A stretch of DNA of 64,000 bases, from positions 682,001 to 746,000 of the forward strand of contig NZ_CP042220.2 of NCBI RefSeq assembly GCF_007858975.2, given 5' to 3'. Every line of letters starts with the position of its first letter. Positions within the stretch are counted from its first letter, which is position 1. The position numbers were made by a program, and so were the translations under genes. Shown here piece after piece: positions 22,760 through 32,603 of this stretch. Below the pieces are notes generated by a model. That model saw only the letters and a list, made by a program, of their open reading frames with translations, had not been told where the DNA came from and ran no database searches. The stretch comes from Dickeya poaceiphila. GTDB lineage: Bacteria; Pseudomonadota; Gammaproteobacteria; Enterobacterales; Enterobacteriaceae.

Positions 22760-23266
22760 GTGATTGGTATTTTAAATCGTTGGCGACAATTTGGCAGACG
22801 TTATTTTTGGCCTCACCTACTGCTGGGGATGGTGGCGGCAACGCTCGGCCTGCCTGCTAATTTCACCGAATCGCGTGATGCTGCTACCGAACCCAATTCC
22901 GCCTCGACAGTTAGCCGACCAAATATATCTTATTTCAATCTCACCGATCTGGTGGCGTTAAAAGATTCTCGCCGGCGTTCGCTATTCAGTCACGATTTCT
23001 GGCATCAACATGCTATCCGTACGGTGATCCGTCACCTGTCGTTTGCTTTCACTCCACCTGCTACTGTAGTTGAAACCGCAGAAGCTTCCAGATTACACCA
23101 CCAGGTATTACTGGAAACACTGAATGCCTTGCTGACGAGTGAGGCAACTCCGCACAATTCTTCCTGTTGCGCCGAGCTGGCGCCAGTTCATGTTTCACCT
23201 TCCTATCATACCGGCCTGTGGTTAGCGCAGGTTCAGGGTATCCGTGCCGGGCCGGCCTTAGCCTGA
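22760..23266 (+). CDS. secM: Secretion monitor SecM (translation arrest regulator of secA)
   Basis: A secreted regulatory protein whose translation stalls at a C-terminal arrest peptide until the Sec machinery pulls on it; stalling exposes the secA ribosome site. The GTG start at 22760 gives an N terminus (ILNRWRQFGRRYFWPHLLLG) very like E. coli SecM, with a long signal sequence. A longer frame from ATG 22712 overlaps the divergent gene and lacks similarity. The middle keeps FWHQHAIRTVIRHLSFA. The arrest motif ends QGIRAGP at 23254 with only three residues after it. Compared with E. coli, the upstream Phe is Tyr and the Trp-Ile pair is Trp-Leu. Confidence 0.93.
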   Translation: MIGILNRWRQFGRRYFWPHLLLGMVAATLGLPANFTESRDAATEPNSASTVSRPNISYFNLTDLVALKDSRRRSLFSHDFWHQHAIRTVIRHLSFAFTPPATVVETAEASRLHHQVLLETLNALLTSEATPHNSSCCAELAPVHVSPSYHTGLWLAQVQGIRAGPALA

Positions 23267-23283
23267 TCTCGGCAGTGTTTACC

Positions 23284-23302
23284 CTACGGCAAGTGGCCGT
23301 AG
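23284..23302 (+). promoter_or_regulatory. secM-secA intergenic stem-loop
   Basis: A perfect 7-bp stem, CTACGGC (23284-23290) and GCCGTAG (23296-23302), with a 5-nt loop and a T-rich tail. It lies between the secM stop and the secA start. In E. coli a stem-loop here hides the secA ribosome site and is opened by the stalled ribosome. This hairpin is about 60 nt upstream of the secA ATG, so it could also be a weak terminator. Confidence 0.55.
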
Positions 23303-23361
23303 ATTCTTTTTGTGATGTCGTGCCAGCATTGATAGACTGGCGCTATTGAGAAAAAATTACT

Positions 23362-26055
23362 ATGTTAATCAAACTATTGACTAAAGTTTTCGGTAGCCGT
23401 AATGACCGTGCGTTGCGTCGTATGCGCAAAATTGTGGATGTGATCAATCGCCTCGAACCGGACATGGAGAAACTCTCCGATGATGAGCTAAAGGCGAAAA
23501 CCCAGGTGTTTCGTGACCGTATCAAGAAAGGTGAAACCCTGGAGTCATTGTTGCCCGAAGCCTTTGCCGTAGTACGTGAAGCCAGTAAACGTGTTTTTGG
23601 TATGCGCCACTTCGACGTGCAGTTGATAGGCGGCATGGTGCTGAATGAGCGTTGCATCGCAGAAATGCGTACTGGTGAAGGTAAAACCCTGACTGCAACG
23701 CTGCCGGCTTACCTCAATGCCTTGACTGGCCGCGGTGTGCATGTGGTGACTGTCAACGATTATCTGGCGCAGCGCGATGCTGAAAACAACCGCCCGCTGT
23801 TCGAATTTTTAGGGTTGACGGTTGGTATCAACCTGCCGGGTATGCCGGCGCCAGCCAAACGTGCCGCCTATGCGGCCGACATCACCTACGGCACCAACAA
23901 CGAATACGGTTTTGACTACTTGCGCGACAACATGGCGTTCAGCCCGGAAGAGCGCGTGCAGCGTGAGTTGTATTATGCCCTGGTGGACGAAGTTGACTCC
24001 ATCCTAATAGATGAAGCGCGTACTCCGTTGATCATCTCTGGTCCGGCAGAAGACAGCTCCACGCTTTATATGCAGGTGAACAAGATCATCCCGCATCTAA
24101 TCCGTCAGGAGAAAGAGGACTCTGATACCTTCCAGGGTGAAGGTCATTTCTCGGTGGATGAGAAAGCCCGCCAGGTCAACTTGACCGAACGTGGTCTGGT
24201 TAAAATTGAAGAGTTGTTGGTGCAGGGCGGCATTATGGAAGAAGGTGAGTCGTTGTATTCGCCAGCTAACATCATGCTGATGCACCATGTGACGGCGGCA
24301 TTGCGTGCCCATGCACTGTTTACCCGTGACGTCGATTACATCGTTAAAGACGACGAAGTGATTATCGTTGACGAGCATACCGGTCGTACCATGCAAGGGC
24401 GTCGTTGGTCCGATGGTTTGCATCAGGCGGTGGAGGCTAAGGAAAACGTCAAGATCAACAACGAAAACCAGACACTGGCTTCGATCACTTTCCAGAATTA
24501 CTTTCGCATTTACGAAAAACTGGCCGGGATGACCGGTACGGCAGATACCGAGGCGTTTGAATTCAGCTCGATTTATAAGCTGGATACCATTGTGGTGCCG
24601 ACTAACCGCCCAATGATCCGTAAGGACCTGCCGGATCTGGTGTATATGACCGAGCAGGAAAAGATCAACGCCATCATTGACGATATTAAGGAGCGTACAG
24701 CCAAAGGGCAGCCGGTGTTGGTGGGGACCATTTCTATCGAAAAATCCGAAGTGGTATCACATGCGCTGACCAAAGCCGGTATCAAGCACAACGTGCTGAA
24801 CGCGAAATTCCATGCGATGGAAGCGGATATCGTGGCTCAGGCCGGACGCTCTGGCGCGGTAACTATTGCTACCAACATGGCGGGCCGTGGTACGGATATC
24901 GTATTGGGCGGCAGCTGGCAGGCTGAAGTAGCACAACTGGAAAGCCCGGATGACGCTCAAATTGCCGCTATCAAATCAGACTGGCAAAAACGTCATGATG
25001 ACGTGTTGGCAGCGGGTGGTTTGCATATTATCGGTACTGAACGCCATGAATCTCGCCGTATTGATAACCAGTTGCGTGGCCGTTCTGGTCGTCAGGGGGA
25101 TCCAGGTTCCTCCCGTTTCTATCTGTCGATGGAAGATGCGCTGATGCGTATTTTCGCCTCGGATCGTGTGTCTAACATGATGCGCAAACTGGGGATGAAA
25201 GAAGGCGAAGCGATTGAACACCCTTGGGTAACCAAAGCGATAGCCAATGCGCAGCGTAAGGTAGAAAACCGCAACTTCGATATTCGTAAGCAGTTGCTTG
25301 AATATGATGATGTGGCTAATGATCAGCGTCGTGCTATCTACACCCAGCGTAATGAGCTGTTGAATGCCTCTGATATCAGCGAAACCATCAACAGCATTCG
25401 TGAAGACGTGTTCAAAGCTACTATTGATGCTCATATCCCCCCCCAGTCTCTGGAGGAAATGTGGGATATTCCAGGGCTGGAGCAGCGTCTGAAAAATGAT
25501 TTTGACCTCGAACTGCCGATTGCCGAATGGCTGGATAAGGAACCAGAACTGCACGAAGAAACGTTGCGCGAGCGTATCTACGAGCAGGCGGTAGATGTAT
25601 ACCGTCGTAAAGAGGAGGTGGTCGGCAGCGATGTCATGCGTAACTTTGAGAAAGGCGTGATGTTGCAAACGCTGGATTCGCTGTGGAAAGAGCATCTGGC
25701 TGCAATGGATTATCTGCGTCAGGGGATTCATCTGCGTGGTTATGCACAGAAAGATCCGAAACAGGAATACAAGCGTGAGTCGTTCGCGATGTTTGCCGCT
25801 ATGCTAGAAGGCCTCAAATATGAAGTCATCAGTACTCTGAGCAAAGTTCAGGTGCGGATGCCGGAAGAAATTGAAGCAATGGAACAGCAGCGTCGTGACG
25901 AAGCTGAACGTCTGGCTCGCCAGCAGCAGTTGAGCCATCAGGATGACGTGGCTGGCGATTCGCCTTATGCTGATCGTAAAATCGGTCGTAATGATCCTTG
26001 CCCGTGTGGTTCGGGTAAAAAATATAAGCAGTGTCATGGGCGCCTTCAGAAGTAA
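23362..26055 (+). CDS. secA: Preprotein translocase ATPase SecA
   Basis: Motor that drives unfolded preproteins through SecYEG. The 897 residues (E. coli has 901) contain Walker A MRTGEGKT, the DEAD-like [18 protein letters not shown], the Q-rich preprotein cross-linking domain, [32 protein letters not shown], and the C-terminal zinc motif [14 protein letters not shown] that binds SecB and lipid. Preceded by secM (96-bp gap) and followed by a terminator at 26081. Confidence 0.98.
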   Translation: MLIKLLTKVFGSRNDRALRRMRKIVDVINRLEPDMEKLSDDELKAKTQVFRDRIKKGETLESLLPEAFAVVREASKRVFGMRHFDVQLIGGMVLNERCIAEMRTGEGKTLTATLPAYLNALTGRGVHVVTVNDYLAQRDAENNRPLFEFLGLTVGINLPGMPAPAKRAAYAADITYGTNNEYGFDYLRDNMAFSPEERVQRELYYALVDEVDSILIDEARTPLIISGPAEDSSTLYMQVNKIIPHLIRQEKEDSDTFQGEGHFSVDEKARQVNLTERGLVKIEELLVQGGIMEEGESLYSPANIMLMHHVTAALRAHALFTRDVDYIVKDDEVIIVDEHTGRTMQGRRWSDGLHQAVEAKENVKINNENQTLASITFQNYFRIYEKLAGMTGTADTEAFEFSSIYKLDTIVVPTNRPMIRKDLPDLVYMTEQEKINAIIDDIKERTAKGQPVLVGTISIEKSEVVSHALTKAGIKHNVLNAKFHAMEADIVAQAGRSGAVTIATNMAGRGTDIVLGGSWQAEVAQLESPDDAQIAAIKSDWQKRHDDVLAAGGLHIIGTERHESRRIDNQLRGRSGRQGDPGSSRFYLSMEDALMRIFASDRVSNMMRKLGMKEGEAIEHPWVTKAIANAQRKVENRNFDIRKQLLEYDDVANDQRRAIYTQRNELLNASDISETINSIREDVFKATIDAHIPPQSLEEMWDIPGLEQRLKNDFDLELPIAEWLDKEPELHEETLRERIYEQAVDVYRRKEEVVGSDVMRNFEKGVMLQTLDSLWKEHLAAMDYLRQGIHLRGYAQKDPKQEYKRESFAMFAAMLEGLKYEVISTLSKVQVRMPEEIEAMEQQRRDEAERLARQQQLSHQDDVAGDSPYADRKIGRNDPCPCGSGKKYKQCHGRLQK

Positions 26056-26080
26056 AGCGAAGAGCGTAGTGATATATTCA

Positions 26081-26105
26081 AAAGGCGGTCATTGACCGCC
26101 TTTTT
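26081..26105 (+). terminator. Rho-independent terminator after secA
   Basis: A 10-bp perfect stem, AAAGGCGGTC (26081-26090) and GACCGCCTTT (26094-26103), with a tight loop and a T run. It lies only 17 bp before the mutT start, so mutT expression probably depends on readthrough or on a promoter inside secA. Confidence 0.88.
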
Positions 26106-26121
26106 ACTGGTTGAAAGGACA

Positions 26122-26523
26122 ATGATGCAAAAGACTTTATCTGTGGCGGTAGGGATTATCCGCAATCCGCAGCGGGAATTTTTCATTGCCTGTCGTCCGG
26201 CTGGGGTACACATGGCCGGAAAATGGGAGTTTCCCGGCGGTAAGGTTGAAGAGGGAGAAACACCGGATCAGGCGCTGGTACGTGAGCTGCATGAAGAAGT
26301 AGGGATTGAGGTAATTAATCCGAAATCACTGGGGAGCAAGACGTTTTCTGCCGGGGAGCGTTTGATTACGTTGCACTTCTTTTTAGTAGAACAGTGGCAT
26401 GGCGAGCCGTATGGTCGTGAAGGTCAGCCTTCTCGTTGGTTAACGGCTGATGAATTGAATGAACAAGAGTTTCCACCGGCCAACGTTGAGATGATTCGCC
26501 AATTGAAAGCAGGCGTGGTGTAG
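26122..26523 (+). CDS. mutT: 8-oxo-dGTP diphosphatase MutT
   Basis: Nudix hydrolase that cleanses the nucleotide pool of 8-oxo-dGTP and prevents A:T to C:G transversions. The 133-residue product has the Nudix box GGKVEEGETPDQALVRELHEEVGIE split as G-x5-E-x7-REUxEE (Gly near residue 38). FPPANVEMIRQLK at the end matches the family. Two adjacent ATGs (26122 and 26125) are possible starts behind AAAGGA. It follows secA directly, as in E. coli. Confidence 0.95.
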   Translation: MMQKTLSVAVGIIRNPQREFFIACRPAGVHMAGKWEFPGGKVEEGETPDQALVRELHEEVGIEVINPKSLGSKTFSAGERLITLHFFLVEQWHGEPYGREGQPSRWLTADELNEQEFPPANVEMIRQLKAGVV

Positions 26524-26604
26524 CCCTAAGCCGGGTTTTCTTTTCAACGATTCATGCCTGCTGGCATGAATCGAGATTATGAATGGCAGGACGCGATATT
26601 GGGT

Positions 26605-26790
26605 TCAGTGCTGTGTTTCACCCCAGGCGTCGCTGTCAGAGACATCTTCCGCGCTGGGAATGCGTTTTTCTTCGTCAGCCCACTCCCCCAAATCGATCAA
26701 TTGACAGCGTTTGCTGCAAAATGGTCGATAAGGGCTATTTTCACTCCATTCCACCGCCTTGGTACAGGTGGGGCATTTTACAACGCTCAT
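26605..26790 (-). CDS. yacG: DNA gyrase inhibitor YacG (zinc-binding)
   Basis: Small zinc protein that binds GyrB and inhibits DNA gyrase. The 61 residues start [15 protein letters not shown]. The four zinc ligands are the CPTC pair and the CSKRC pair in [20 protein letters not shown]. The longer frame from 26826 adds an unsupported N terminus. It is the last gene of a minus-strand coaE-zapD-yacG unit, separated from zapD by a tandem repeat. Confidence 0.94.
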   Translation of the reverse strand: MSVVKCPTCTKAVEWSENSPYRPFCSKRCQLIDLGEWADEEKRIPSAEDVSDSDAWGETQH

Positions 26791-26810
26791 TTCGTCATCC
26801 ACGGTGCATT

Positions 26811-26873
26811 TATCTCCAGAAAACATTTAGTTCCAGAAAACAGCTATCTTCAGAAAAACAGCTATCTCCAGCA
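26811..26873. repeat. Short tandem repeat between zapD and yacG
   Basis: Nearly three units of 17-18 bp. Copies start at about 26816 (CCAGAAAACATTTAGTT), 26833 (CCAGAAAACAGCTATCTT) and 26851 (CAGAAAAACAGCTATCT), with partial units at each end. It covers most of the 96-bp zapD-yacG gap just upstream of the yacG start and has no coding function. Confidence 0.8.
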
Positions 26874-26886
26874 AGCAAAGGCTTGC

Positions 26887-27636
26887 CTAGCAACATGCCA
26901 GCTCGAATTCCAGCCGTGCAGGGGTTTGCCCATCGCTATCTAATGGCAGGAAACGGATGGCATAACGAGTCTTATGACCAGATATCTGCGGATAGAGCTG
27001 ATGCTCAAGACCAATCCTTAAACGCAACAGGTCAGCATCGGTTGCGTTATCCTGATAAAAACCGTTAAGACTGGTTTGCTCTTTGAAGGCACCCGCATGG
27101 CGAATCAACTCCAGTATGCTGTCGAGTGAACGTTTAAGCGGCAATACGCTCTCCAGCCAAATATTGATGTGTCGCTGTTTTTGCTCAGGCAACTGGTGTA
27201 GCCAGATATGCAAGGTGGGCAGGTCAAAGCTGCAACATCCGCCTGGCAGACTCAGACGCTGGCGTACCATGCCGATTAATTTGTCTTCACGCAGCCCTTG
27301 CCCCATGCGCGGAGCAGCAATCAGTTCGCTGGACAGGTTGCGTAATTTTTGACGTAACGTGTTAATACGCAAAATATCCGCTTCCGGCAGTTCACCCCAT
27401 TGCGCTAATTTCTGTTGCTGGCGTTCCAGCTCTTTGAGCAGGTCTGGGCGAGCATCTCCCCGTTCCAGAATATCCAGTAACTCCGACACGGCGCGGAAAA
27501 ACGTTAGAGCAACACCGATGTCTTTCAGGTCGTGGTTGTCGAACATTTGTTGCAGTAAAAATTCCAGGCGTAACCAGGTACGCATTTTTTCATTTAGCGG
27601 ATATTCAAAAAGAACTGTTGAGGAAACGTCACTCAT
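26887..27636 (-). CDS. zapD: Z-ring associated protein ZapD
   Basis: FtsZ-binding protein that bundles protofilaments. The 249-residue product begins [20 protein letters not shown], shows [25 protein letters not shown], and ends with the family signatures [38 protein letters not shown] and [20 protein letters not shown]. The start at 27636 overlaps coaE by 8 bp; the longer frame upstream is an artefact of that overlap. Confidence 0.96.
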   Translation of the reverse strand: MSDVSSTVLFEYPLNEKMRTWLRLEFLLQQMFDNHDLKDIGVALTFFRAVSELLDILERGDARPDLLKELERQQQKLAQWGELPEADILRINTLRQKLRNLSSELIAAPRMGQGLREDKLIGMVRQRLSLPGGCCSFDLPTLHIWLHQLPEQKQRHINIWLESVLPLKRSLDSILELIRHAGAFKEQTSLNGFYQDNATDADLLRLRIGLEHQLYPQISGHKTRYAIRFLPLDSDGQTPARLEFELACC

Positions 27637-28255
27637 TATAGGTCGTCCTGTCGGTTGCGGATGCGGCCAGCTCAAGATAATGCTGATGTAGAGCGGCAAT
27701 CCGCGGAGCCAGTAAGCTCGGATTGCTGTTGTTATCGATAATATCATCAGCGCAGGCCAATCGCTGTTCACGGCTAGCCTGCGATGCCAGAATATTTTCC
27801 GCCTGAGTGCGGGAAACACCATCTCTGCTCATGGTGCGCTGTAACTGTGTTTCCAGAGGGACATCTACCACCAGAATGCGGTGGGCTTTTCCCTGGAGTT
27901 GATTTTCCACCAGTAATGGCACCACCCATAATACATAAGGAGTGCTAACGGCTGCGAGCTGACGCCGGGTTTCTTTCTGGATCACTGGATGCAGCAAGGC
28001 GTTGAGCCAGCGTTTGTCTTCCGGGTTAGAAAAAATGCGTTCACGCAGAGCGCTACGATTTAATGTACCGTCTGGTTGTAATATTTCCCGACCAAAATGT
28101 TCTACGATAGCGGCGAATGCGGATTGTCCCGGCGCAACCACCTGGCGGGCGATCACGTCCGCATCGATAATGGTGGCTCCAAGCTTCGCAAATCCCTGAG
28201 CAACCGTGCTTTTCCCGCTTCCTATGCCGCCTGTCAGCGCGACGATGTATGCCAT
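27629..28255 (-). CDS. coaE: Dephospho-CoA kinase CoaE
   Basis: Last step of coenzyme A synthesis, phosphorylating the 3'-hydroxyl of dephospho-CoA. The 208 residues start [19 protein letters not shown] with the P-loop at residues 9-16. [20 protein letters not shown] and [14 protein letters not shown] follow, then a lid region. I use the ATG at 28255; a TTG three codons upstream is possible. First gene of the unit with zapD. Confidence 0.96.
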   Translation of the reverse strand: MAYIVALTGGIGSGKSTVAQGFAKLGATIIDADVIARQVVAPGQSAFAAIVEHFGREILQPDGTLNRSALRERIFSNPEDKRWLNALLHPVIQKETRRQLAAVSTPYVLWVVPLLVENQLQGKAHRILVVDVPLETQLQRTMSRDGVSRTQAENILASQASREQRLACADDIIDNNSNPSLLAPRIAALHQHYLELAASATDRTTYNE

Positions 28256-28360
28256 GGTAATCAATTAAATGGCTGGGTAAATTTATCGGATTTTAGCCCA
28301 AATTGAGGGAAAATCGCAGTCTTGCCGCTGGATTATTCGGGCGTATTATCATTATGAGTA

Positions 28361-28387
28361 GGTGCACTATATAAGTCGGTGCACTAT
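28361..28387 (+). repeat. Direct repeat upstream of guaC
   Basis: Two identical copies of GGTGCACTAT start at 28361 and 28378, 17 bp apart, ending 50 bp before the guaC ATG. Each contains the palindromic core GTGCAC. The site could bind a regulator, or be a small duplication in the 5' leader. Confidence 0.5.
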
Positions 28388-28436
28388 CGCCCATTCTTCC
28401 CTGAACCATTATCCTCACTTCATCGGGTCGTTCATC

Positions 28437-29477
28437 ATGCGTATTGAAGAAGATATTAAACTGGGTTTTAAAGATGTGCTTATTCGTCCTAAACGCTCCA
28501 CTCTGAAAAGCCGTGCAGAGGTGGAACTGACACGCGAGTTTAGCTTCCTGCACGCGGGTTGCGACTGGTCTGGCGTACCCATTATCGCAGCCAATATGGA
28601 CACAGTGGGGACTTTCCAGATGGCGCGGGTACTGGCGTCGTTTGAGTTGCTGACAGCCGTACATAAGCACTATTCCGTAGCGCAGTGGCAACAGTTTATC
28701 GATAGCACGCCTGCTGCCGTTTTACGTCATGTCATGGTATCGAGTGGAACTTCTGATGGCGATTTCGAGAAGATGAAGCAGATTCTGGCGTTATCGTCGG
28801 AGTTGAAATTTATCTGTATTGATGTCGCTAACGGGTATTCGGAACATTTTGTTAATTTTGTGCAGAAAGCACGCGATGTCTTCCCTGATAAGGTGATTTG
28901 TGCCGGTAACGTGGTGACCGGTGAAATGGTGGAGGAACTGTTGTTGTCGGGGGCGGATATTGTCAAGGTGGGGATCGGCCCCGGTTCTGTTTGCACGACG
29001 CGAGTAAAAACCGGCGTTGGTTATCCGCAGTTGTCAGCGGTGATCGAGTGTGCTGATGCGGCTCATGGTCTGGGTGGACAAATTGTCAGTGACGGCGGCT
29101 GTTCCGTGCCAGGAGATGTGGCTAAAGCCTTTGGCGGCGGTGCTGATTTCGTGATGCTGGGTGGGTTGCTGGCGGCTCATGAAGAGTGTGGTGGTGATAT
29201 TGTTGAAGAAGATGGCCGCAAAATGATGCTGTTTTACGGTATGAGTTCTGCCTCAGCAATGGAGCGGCATGTTGGTGGTGTTGCCGAATACCGCGCGGCG
29301 GAAGGTAAGACGGTGCGTTTGCCGTTGCGTGGCCCAGTCGAACATACGGTACGCGATATCCTCGGTGGATTGCGTTCCGCCTGTACTTATGTGGGAGCGG
29401 CACGCTTGAAAGAACTGACCAAACGAACCACCTTTATTCGTGTTGCCGAGCAGGAAAACCCAGTGTTCAATGGCTGA
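28437..29477 (+). CDS. guaC: GMP reductase GuaC
   Basis: NADPH-dependent deamination of GMP to IMP, connecting guanine and adenine nucleotide pools. The 346-residue TIM-barrel product starts [19 protein letters not shown]. The catalytic loop is [17 protein letters not shown], and the phosphate-binding stretches [15 protein letters not shown] and [13 protein letters not shown] are present. The in-frame start at 28362 was rejected because similarity begins at 28437. Convergent with hofC. Confidence 0.97.
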   Translation: MRIEEDIKLGFKDVLIRPKRSTLKSRAEVELTREFSFLHAGCDWSGVPIIAANMDTVGTFQMARVLASFELLTAVHKHYSVAQWQQFIDSTPAAVLRHVMVSSGTSDGDFEKMKQILALSSELKFICIDVANGYSEHFVNFVQKARDVFPDKVICAGNVVTGEMVEELLLSGADIVKVGIGPGSVCTTRVKTGVGYPQLSAVIECADAAHGLGGQIVSDGGCSVPGDVAKAFGGGADFVMLGGLLAAHEECGGDIVEEDGRKMMLFYGMSSASAMERHVGGVAEYRAAEGKTVRLPLRGPVEHTVRDILGGLRSACTYVGAARLKELTKRTTFIRVAEQENPVFNG

Positions 29478-29488
29478 GCCGCATTGTT

Positions 29489-29522
29489 ATGTACTGGTAA
29501 GCTCAGGAGCCTGCCAGTACAT
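29489..29522. terminator. Possible guaC/hofC convergent hairpin
   Basis: ATGTACTGG (29489-29497) pairs perfectly with CCAGTACAT (29514-29522). It starts 12 bp after the guaC stop and its right arm lies inside the last codons of hofC. There is no T run, so any termination would be weak or Rho-assisted. Confidence 0.35.
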
Positions 29523-30708
29523 TCCCCAACTGGAAAATCGGCAGATACATGGCGATGACCAGCGTTCCCACCAGTCCGCCGACGATGACCAGCAATAACG
29601 GTTCCAGTGTTTGCGTCAGTGTATCTGCAAACTGTCGGGTATGATTTTCATACCAGCCTGCCAGTCGGGCAAATAGCTGATCCAGCGCACCTGTTTCCTC
29701 TCCGACACTAATAAGTTGCTGGCAGGGCGCAGGGTAAAGCAACGGATAACCATGGATGGCTTGCCCAAGTGGAATGCCTTGTTCAAGCTGGCTTTGGAGC
29801 TCCGCGAGCGATTGCCGGTAAACCGGGTTGTTTAATGTTGCAGCCGCGCTGAGTCCGGACGGGAGTGTTAATCCCGCCTGTTGTGTCATAGCCAGGGTAT
29901 GAAAGATTTGGCTCAGACAATGGCTTCGTACCAGTGTGGATAGCAGCGGTAGTTTCAGTAGTAGCTGTTGCTCTCGTGTTTGCCATGCTACTTTTTGCCG
30001 CCGTAATTTCCGATAAGCCAGTAACATTACCGTAGGAAAAGTGAACAACAGCGCACCATAACGGCTTAATCCATCCGATAAACCCAGCATCATGCGCGTT
30101 AGCCAGGGAAGCGGCGCGCCAAAGGAGGCGTACAATTCAGCGAATTCCGGTAACACCAGCGTCAGCATCAGTAGTGTGACCAGTAGCCCTACAACAACGA
30201 CAAACACCGGATAGCGCAAGGCTTTTATAACTTTTCCCGTTAACTGGTGTTGCATCTCCTGGTAATTTGCCAATCGGGCACAGCATTCATCCAGTTTTCC
30301 TGTCAATTCGCCGACAGATATCAACGAGCTGCACATCACCGGGAAGACGTCGGGATAATCCAATAGCACTTCTGACAGCGAACGCCCCTGACCGACTTGC
30401 AGGCGGACTTCCTGCAACAGGCAGCGCCAGCCTGCTTTTTCGTGCTGACGGCCAAGTAGGTCCAGTGCATCCAGTAACGGTAATCCGGCTTGTAGCAGTG
30501 TAGCTAACTGCCGGATGATGATTGATAACTGGGGACCTTGCCAGTAACGCGGGGTTAGGTACTGCCCGGTTTTCAGGTGCAGAGGCTGGTAGCCAAGTTC
30601 CAGCAGGTATTGGTAAATCTCCCCCCGCCCAAAGCCGATACGTTCGCCGGAGCAAGGTTCACCATCGCTGCGAAGCGCTTGCCAGTGGTAGAGTTTTTGT
30701 ACTGCCAT
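29503..30708 (-). CDS. hofC: Type IV pilus inner-membrane platform protein HofC (PilC/GspF family)
   Basis: Polytopic platform protein of a type IV pilus/type II secretion-like machine. The 401 residues have two homologous T2SSF domains (about residues 60-185 and 270-385) and three strong membrane segments. LISVGELTGKLDECCARLA and LISVGEETGALDQLFARLA show the internal duplication. It is encoded downstream of hofB and ppdD, 9 bp after hofB, as in E. coli. Confidence 0.93.
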   Translation of the reverse strand: MAVQKLYHWQALRSDGEPCSGERIGFGRGEIYQYLLELGYQPLHLKTGQYLTPRYWQGPQLSIIIRQLATLLQAGLPLLDALDLLGRQHEKAGWRCLLQEVRLQVGQGRSLSEVLLDYPDVFPVMCSSLISVGELTGKLDECCARLANYQEMQHQLTGKVIKALRYPVFVVVVGLLVTLLMLTLVLPEFAELYASFGAPLPWLTRMMLGLSDGLSRYGALLFTFPTVMLLAYRKLRRQKVAWQTREQQLLLKLPLLSTLVRSHCLSQIFHTLAMTQQAGLTLPSGLSAAATLNNPVYRQSLAELQSQLEQGIPLGQAIHGYPLLYPAPCQQLISVGEETGALDQLFARLAGWYENHTRQFADTLTQTLEPLLLVIVGGLVGTLVIAMYLPIFQLGNVLAGS

Positions 30709-30717
30709 AAACAGTCC

Positions 30718-32157
30718 CTATTCAATGTCATCCCCTACAACACGATAGACTTCTTCCAGCGAGGTGATGCCTTCGTGAACCAGCGCCAGCCCGGCGGAGA
30801 GCAGTCGGTTGTCCGGTCGTAAGGGGCGTTGTTGTAAGGGGAGTGGCAGGCCGTTGTCAGATAATGCGGCAGAGCCGGACAAGGACTGCTGTATCTCAGG
30901 TGTGATCGGTAGTAGATCATAAATAGCTGCCCGACCGTAGTAACCGGAAAAGCAGTGTTCACATCCTGACGCCCGCCATTGCCGTAGTGGGCCGCGCCAT
31001 AGCGTATCAGGCAAGGTGGTCATGTCTTCGTCCAACTGGCGACAGTGTGGGCATAATCGTCTGACCAGTCGCTGGGCGATCACCAGTTTGAGCGCCGCGG
31101 CCAGTAGATAACCGGGGATGCCCAGATGCTCCAGACGAGCCAGCGTATCAAGAGCAGAGTTAGTATGCAGGGTGGACAGGACCAGATGACCGGTCTGTGC
31201 AGCCTTGACGGCAATCTCTGCGGTTTCGGCATCGCGGATTTCGCCAATCATGATCACGTCTGGGTCCTGGCGCAGTAGCGCGCGCAATACTCTGGCGAAA
31301 TCCAACTGACCTGGCGCATGGATAGCCGTCTGGTTGATTCCTGATAATGGAATCTCTACCGGATCTTCCACGCTGCAAATATTGCGACTGACGTCATTCA
31401 GCCAGCGGATCGCGCTATACAGCGTGAATGTCTTGCCGCTGCCGGTGGGACCGGTAACCAAAATCAGGCCTTGTGGCAGGTTTAGCGTTTGCTTGAGTTG
31501 CTGTAGCGCGTGATGTTGCAGGCCCAATGCATCCAGCTCCAGTGCTTGTTGCTGTGTCTGCAATACCCTTAACACAACCTTCTCGCCGCCCTGGACGGGC
31601 AGGGTAGCGATGCGTAGTGAATAGACGTGTTGTTCCAGCCGGAGGCTGAACTGGCCGTCTTGTGGCAAGCGCCGTTCTGCGATATTGAGTTTCCCCATAA
31701 TTTTGAGGCGGGCAATCATTCGGTTTGCTGGCAAATCCGGGGCGGATGGGATTTCATGCAACACCCCGTCAATACGTAGCCTGACGCGATAACCGGCAGG
31801 TAAGGGTTCGATATGGATATCGGAAGCACGCCGTTGGACTGCCAGTTTCAGCATCTGGTTGATGAACTGGACTACTGGCGTATCATCAGGTTCTTCTGAC
31901 GTTACCGCGTCGGCTTGATAAGGCGCGGTAATCTCTTCAGCCTGTGGCGAGGTGAGCTGCTGCTCTAGTCGTGCGGCGGGCCATTGTTCCACCAGCACTC
32001 GCCGATGGCTGGCGAACCGCAGTGCAGCAATCAGATCTTCCGCAACCGGTCCCGCCACGGCAACAGAAATCACCTGTTCGTCCATATCCAGCAGCAGAGC
32101 GTGATAACGTCGGCAAAGTAGTTGTAGCTCAGGATGTTGTGTGTCTTGAGTCATCAT
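30718..32157 (-). CDS. hofB: Type IV pilus assembly ATPase HofB (PilB/GspE family)
   Basis: Hexameric assembly ATPase. The product of about 479 residues has a short N-terminal domain and the ATPase core: Walker A GPTGSGKTFTLY, Asp box VRRASDIHIEPL, Walker B region DPDVIMIGEIRDAETAEIA, His box TGHLVLSTLHTNSA, and a zinc tetracysteine near the C terminus (CPHC and CEHC). Starts at 32157 and 32154 are both ATG; I give the first. It begins 3 bp after the ppdD stop. Confidence 0.94.
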   Translation of the reverse strand: MMTQDTQHPELQLLCRRYHALLLDMDEQVISVAVAGPVAEDLIAALRFASHRRVLVEQWPAARLEQQLTSPQAEEITAPYQADAVTSEEPDDTPVVQFINQMLKLAVQRRASDIHIEPLPAGYRVRLRIDGVLHEIPSAPDLPANRMIARLKIMGKLNIAERRLPQDGQFSLRLEQHVYSLRIATLPVQGGEKVVLRVLQTQQQALELDALGLQHHALQQLKQTLNLPQGLILVTGPTGSGKTFTLYSAIRWLNDVSRNICSVEDPVEIPLSGINQTAIHAPGQLDFARVLRALLRQDPDVIMIGEIRDAETAEIAVKAAQTGHLVLSTLHTNSALDTLARLEHLGIPGYLLAAALKLVIAQRLVRRLCPHCRQLDEDMTTLPDTLWRGPLRQWRASGCEHCFSGYYGRAAIYDLLPITPEIQQSLSGSAALSDNGLPLPLQQRPLRPDNRLLSAGLALVHEGITSLEEVYRVVGDDIE

Positions 32158-32159
32158 TA

Positions 32160-32603
32160 TCACCCACCGGTAGCGTCAAAACGAAAGACGTCTTCACATG
32201 CCTGACGCAGGCTCTCTGCATCGGTACTGGTGCGGCAGGCCCTTGTCCAGCGAGATGCGCCGTTCTGCGCATCCAGAGCCGGTGTCATGATGACGCTCAG
32301 TCCTTGCAGTGTCGATTGACCCGTCAGGGTAATGACGCCCTGATTGATCGAAACCGCGCTGACATAGCGTGATGTTGTCGGTGTTGGAATCCCCTGGCTA
32401 CCTGCATTACATCCTTCTAATCCTGCATTGCTGAGGCTGCAGAGATCCACCGCGGTTTTATAGGCGCTCATGGTTTGCAGCATGTCAGTCATGGCGGCTT
32501 TTTGCAGATAGCCTTGATATGCCGGAATCCCCAGTGCGCTAAGAATGGCGATGATGACGATGACCACCATCAGTTCAATTAATGAAAATCCTTGTTGTGT
32601 CAT
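32160..32603 (-). CDS. ppdD: Major type IV prepilin PpdD
   Basis: Type IV pilin. The 147-residue product has a short prepilin leader MTQQG, cleaved before Phe, then the hydrophobic helix FSLIELMVVIVIIAILSALG with Glu at mature position 5, and a globular domain with four cysteines. First gene of the minus-strand ppdD-hofB-hofC set. The prepilin peptidase and secretin genes are not in the window. Confidence 0.95.
   Translation of the reverse strand: MTQQGFSLIELMVVIVIIAILSALGIPAYQGYLQKAAMTDMLQTMSAYKTAVDLCSLSNAGLEGCNAGSQGIPTPTTSRYVSAVSINQGVITLTGQSTLQGLSVIMTPALDAQNGASRWTRACRTSTDAESLRQACEDVFRFDATGG

Noticed and set aside
24976..25731. A 251-codon minus-strand frame inside secA
   Set aside because: Shadow of secA; no similarity or start signal.
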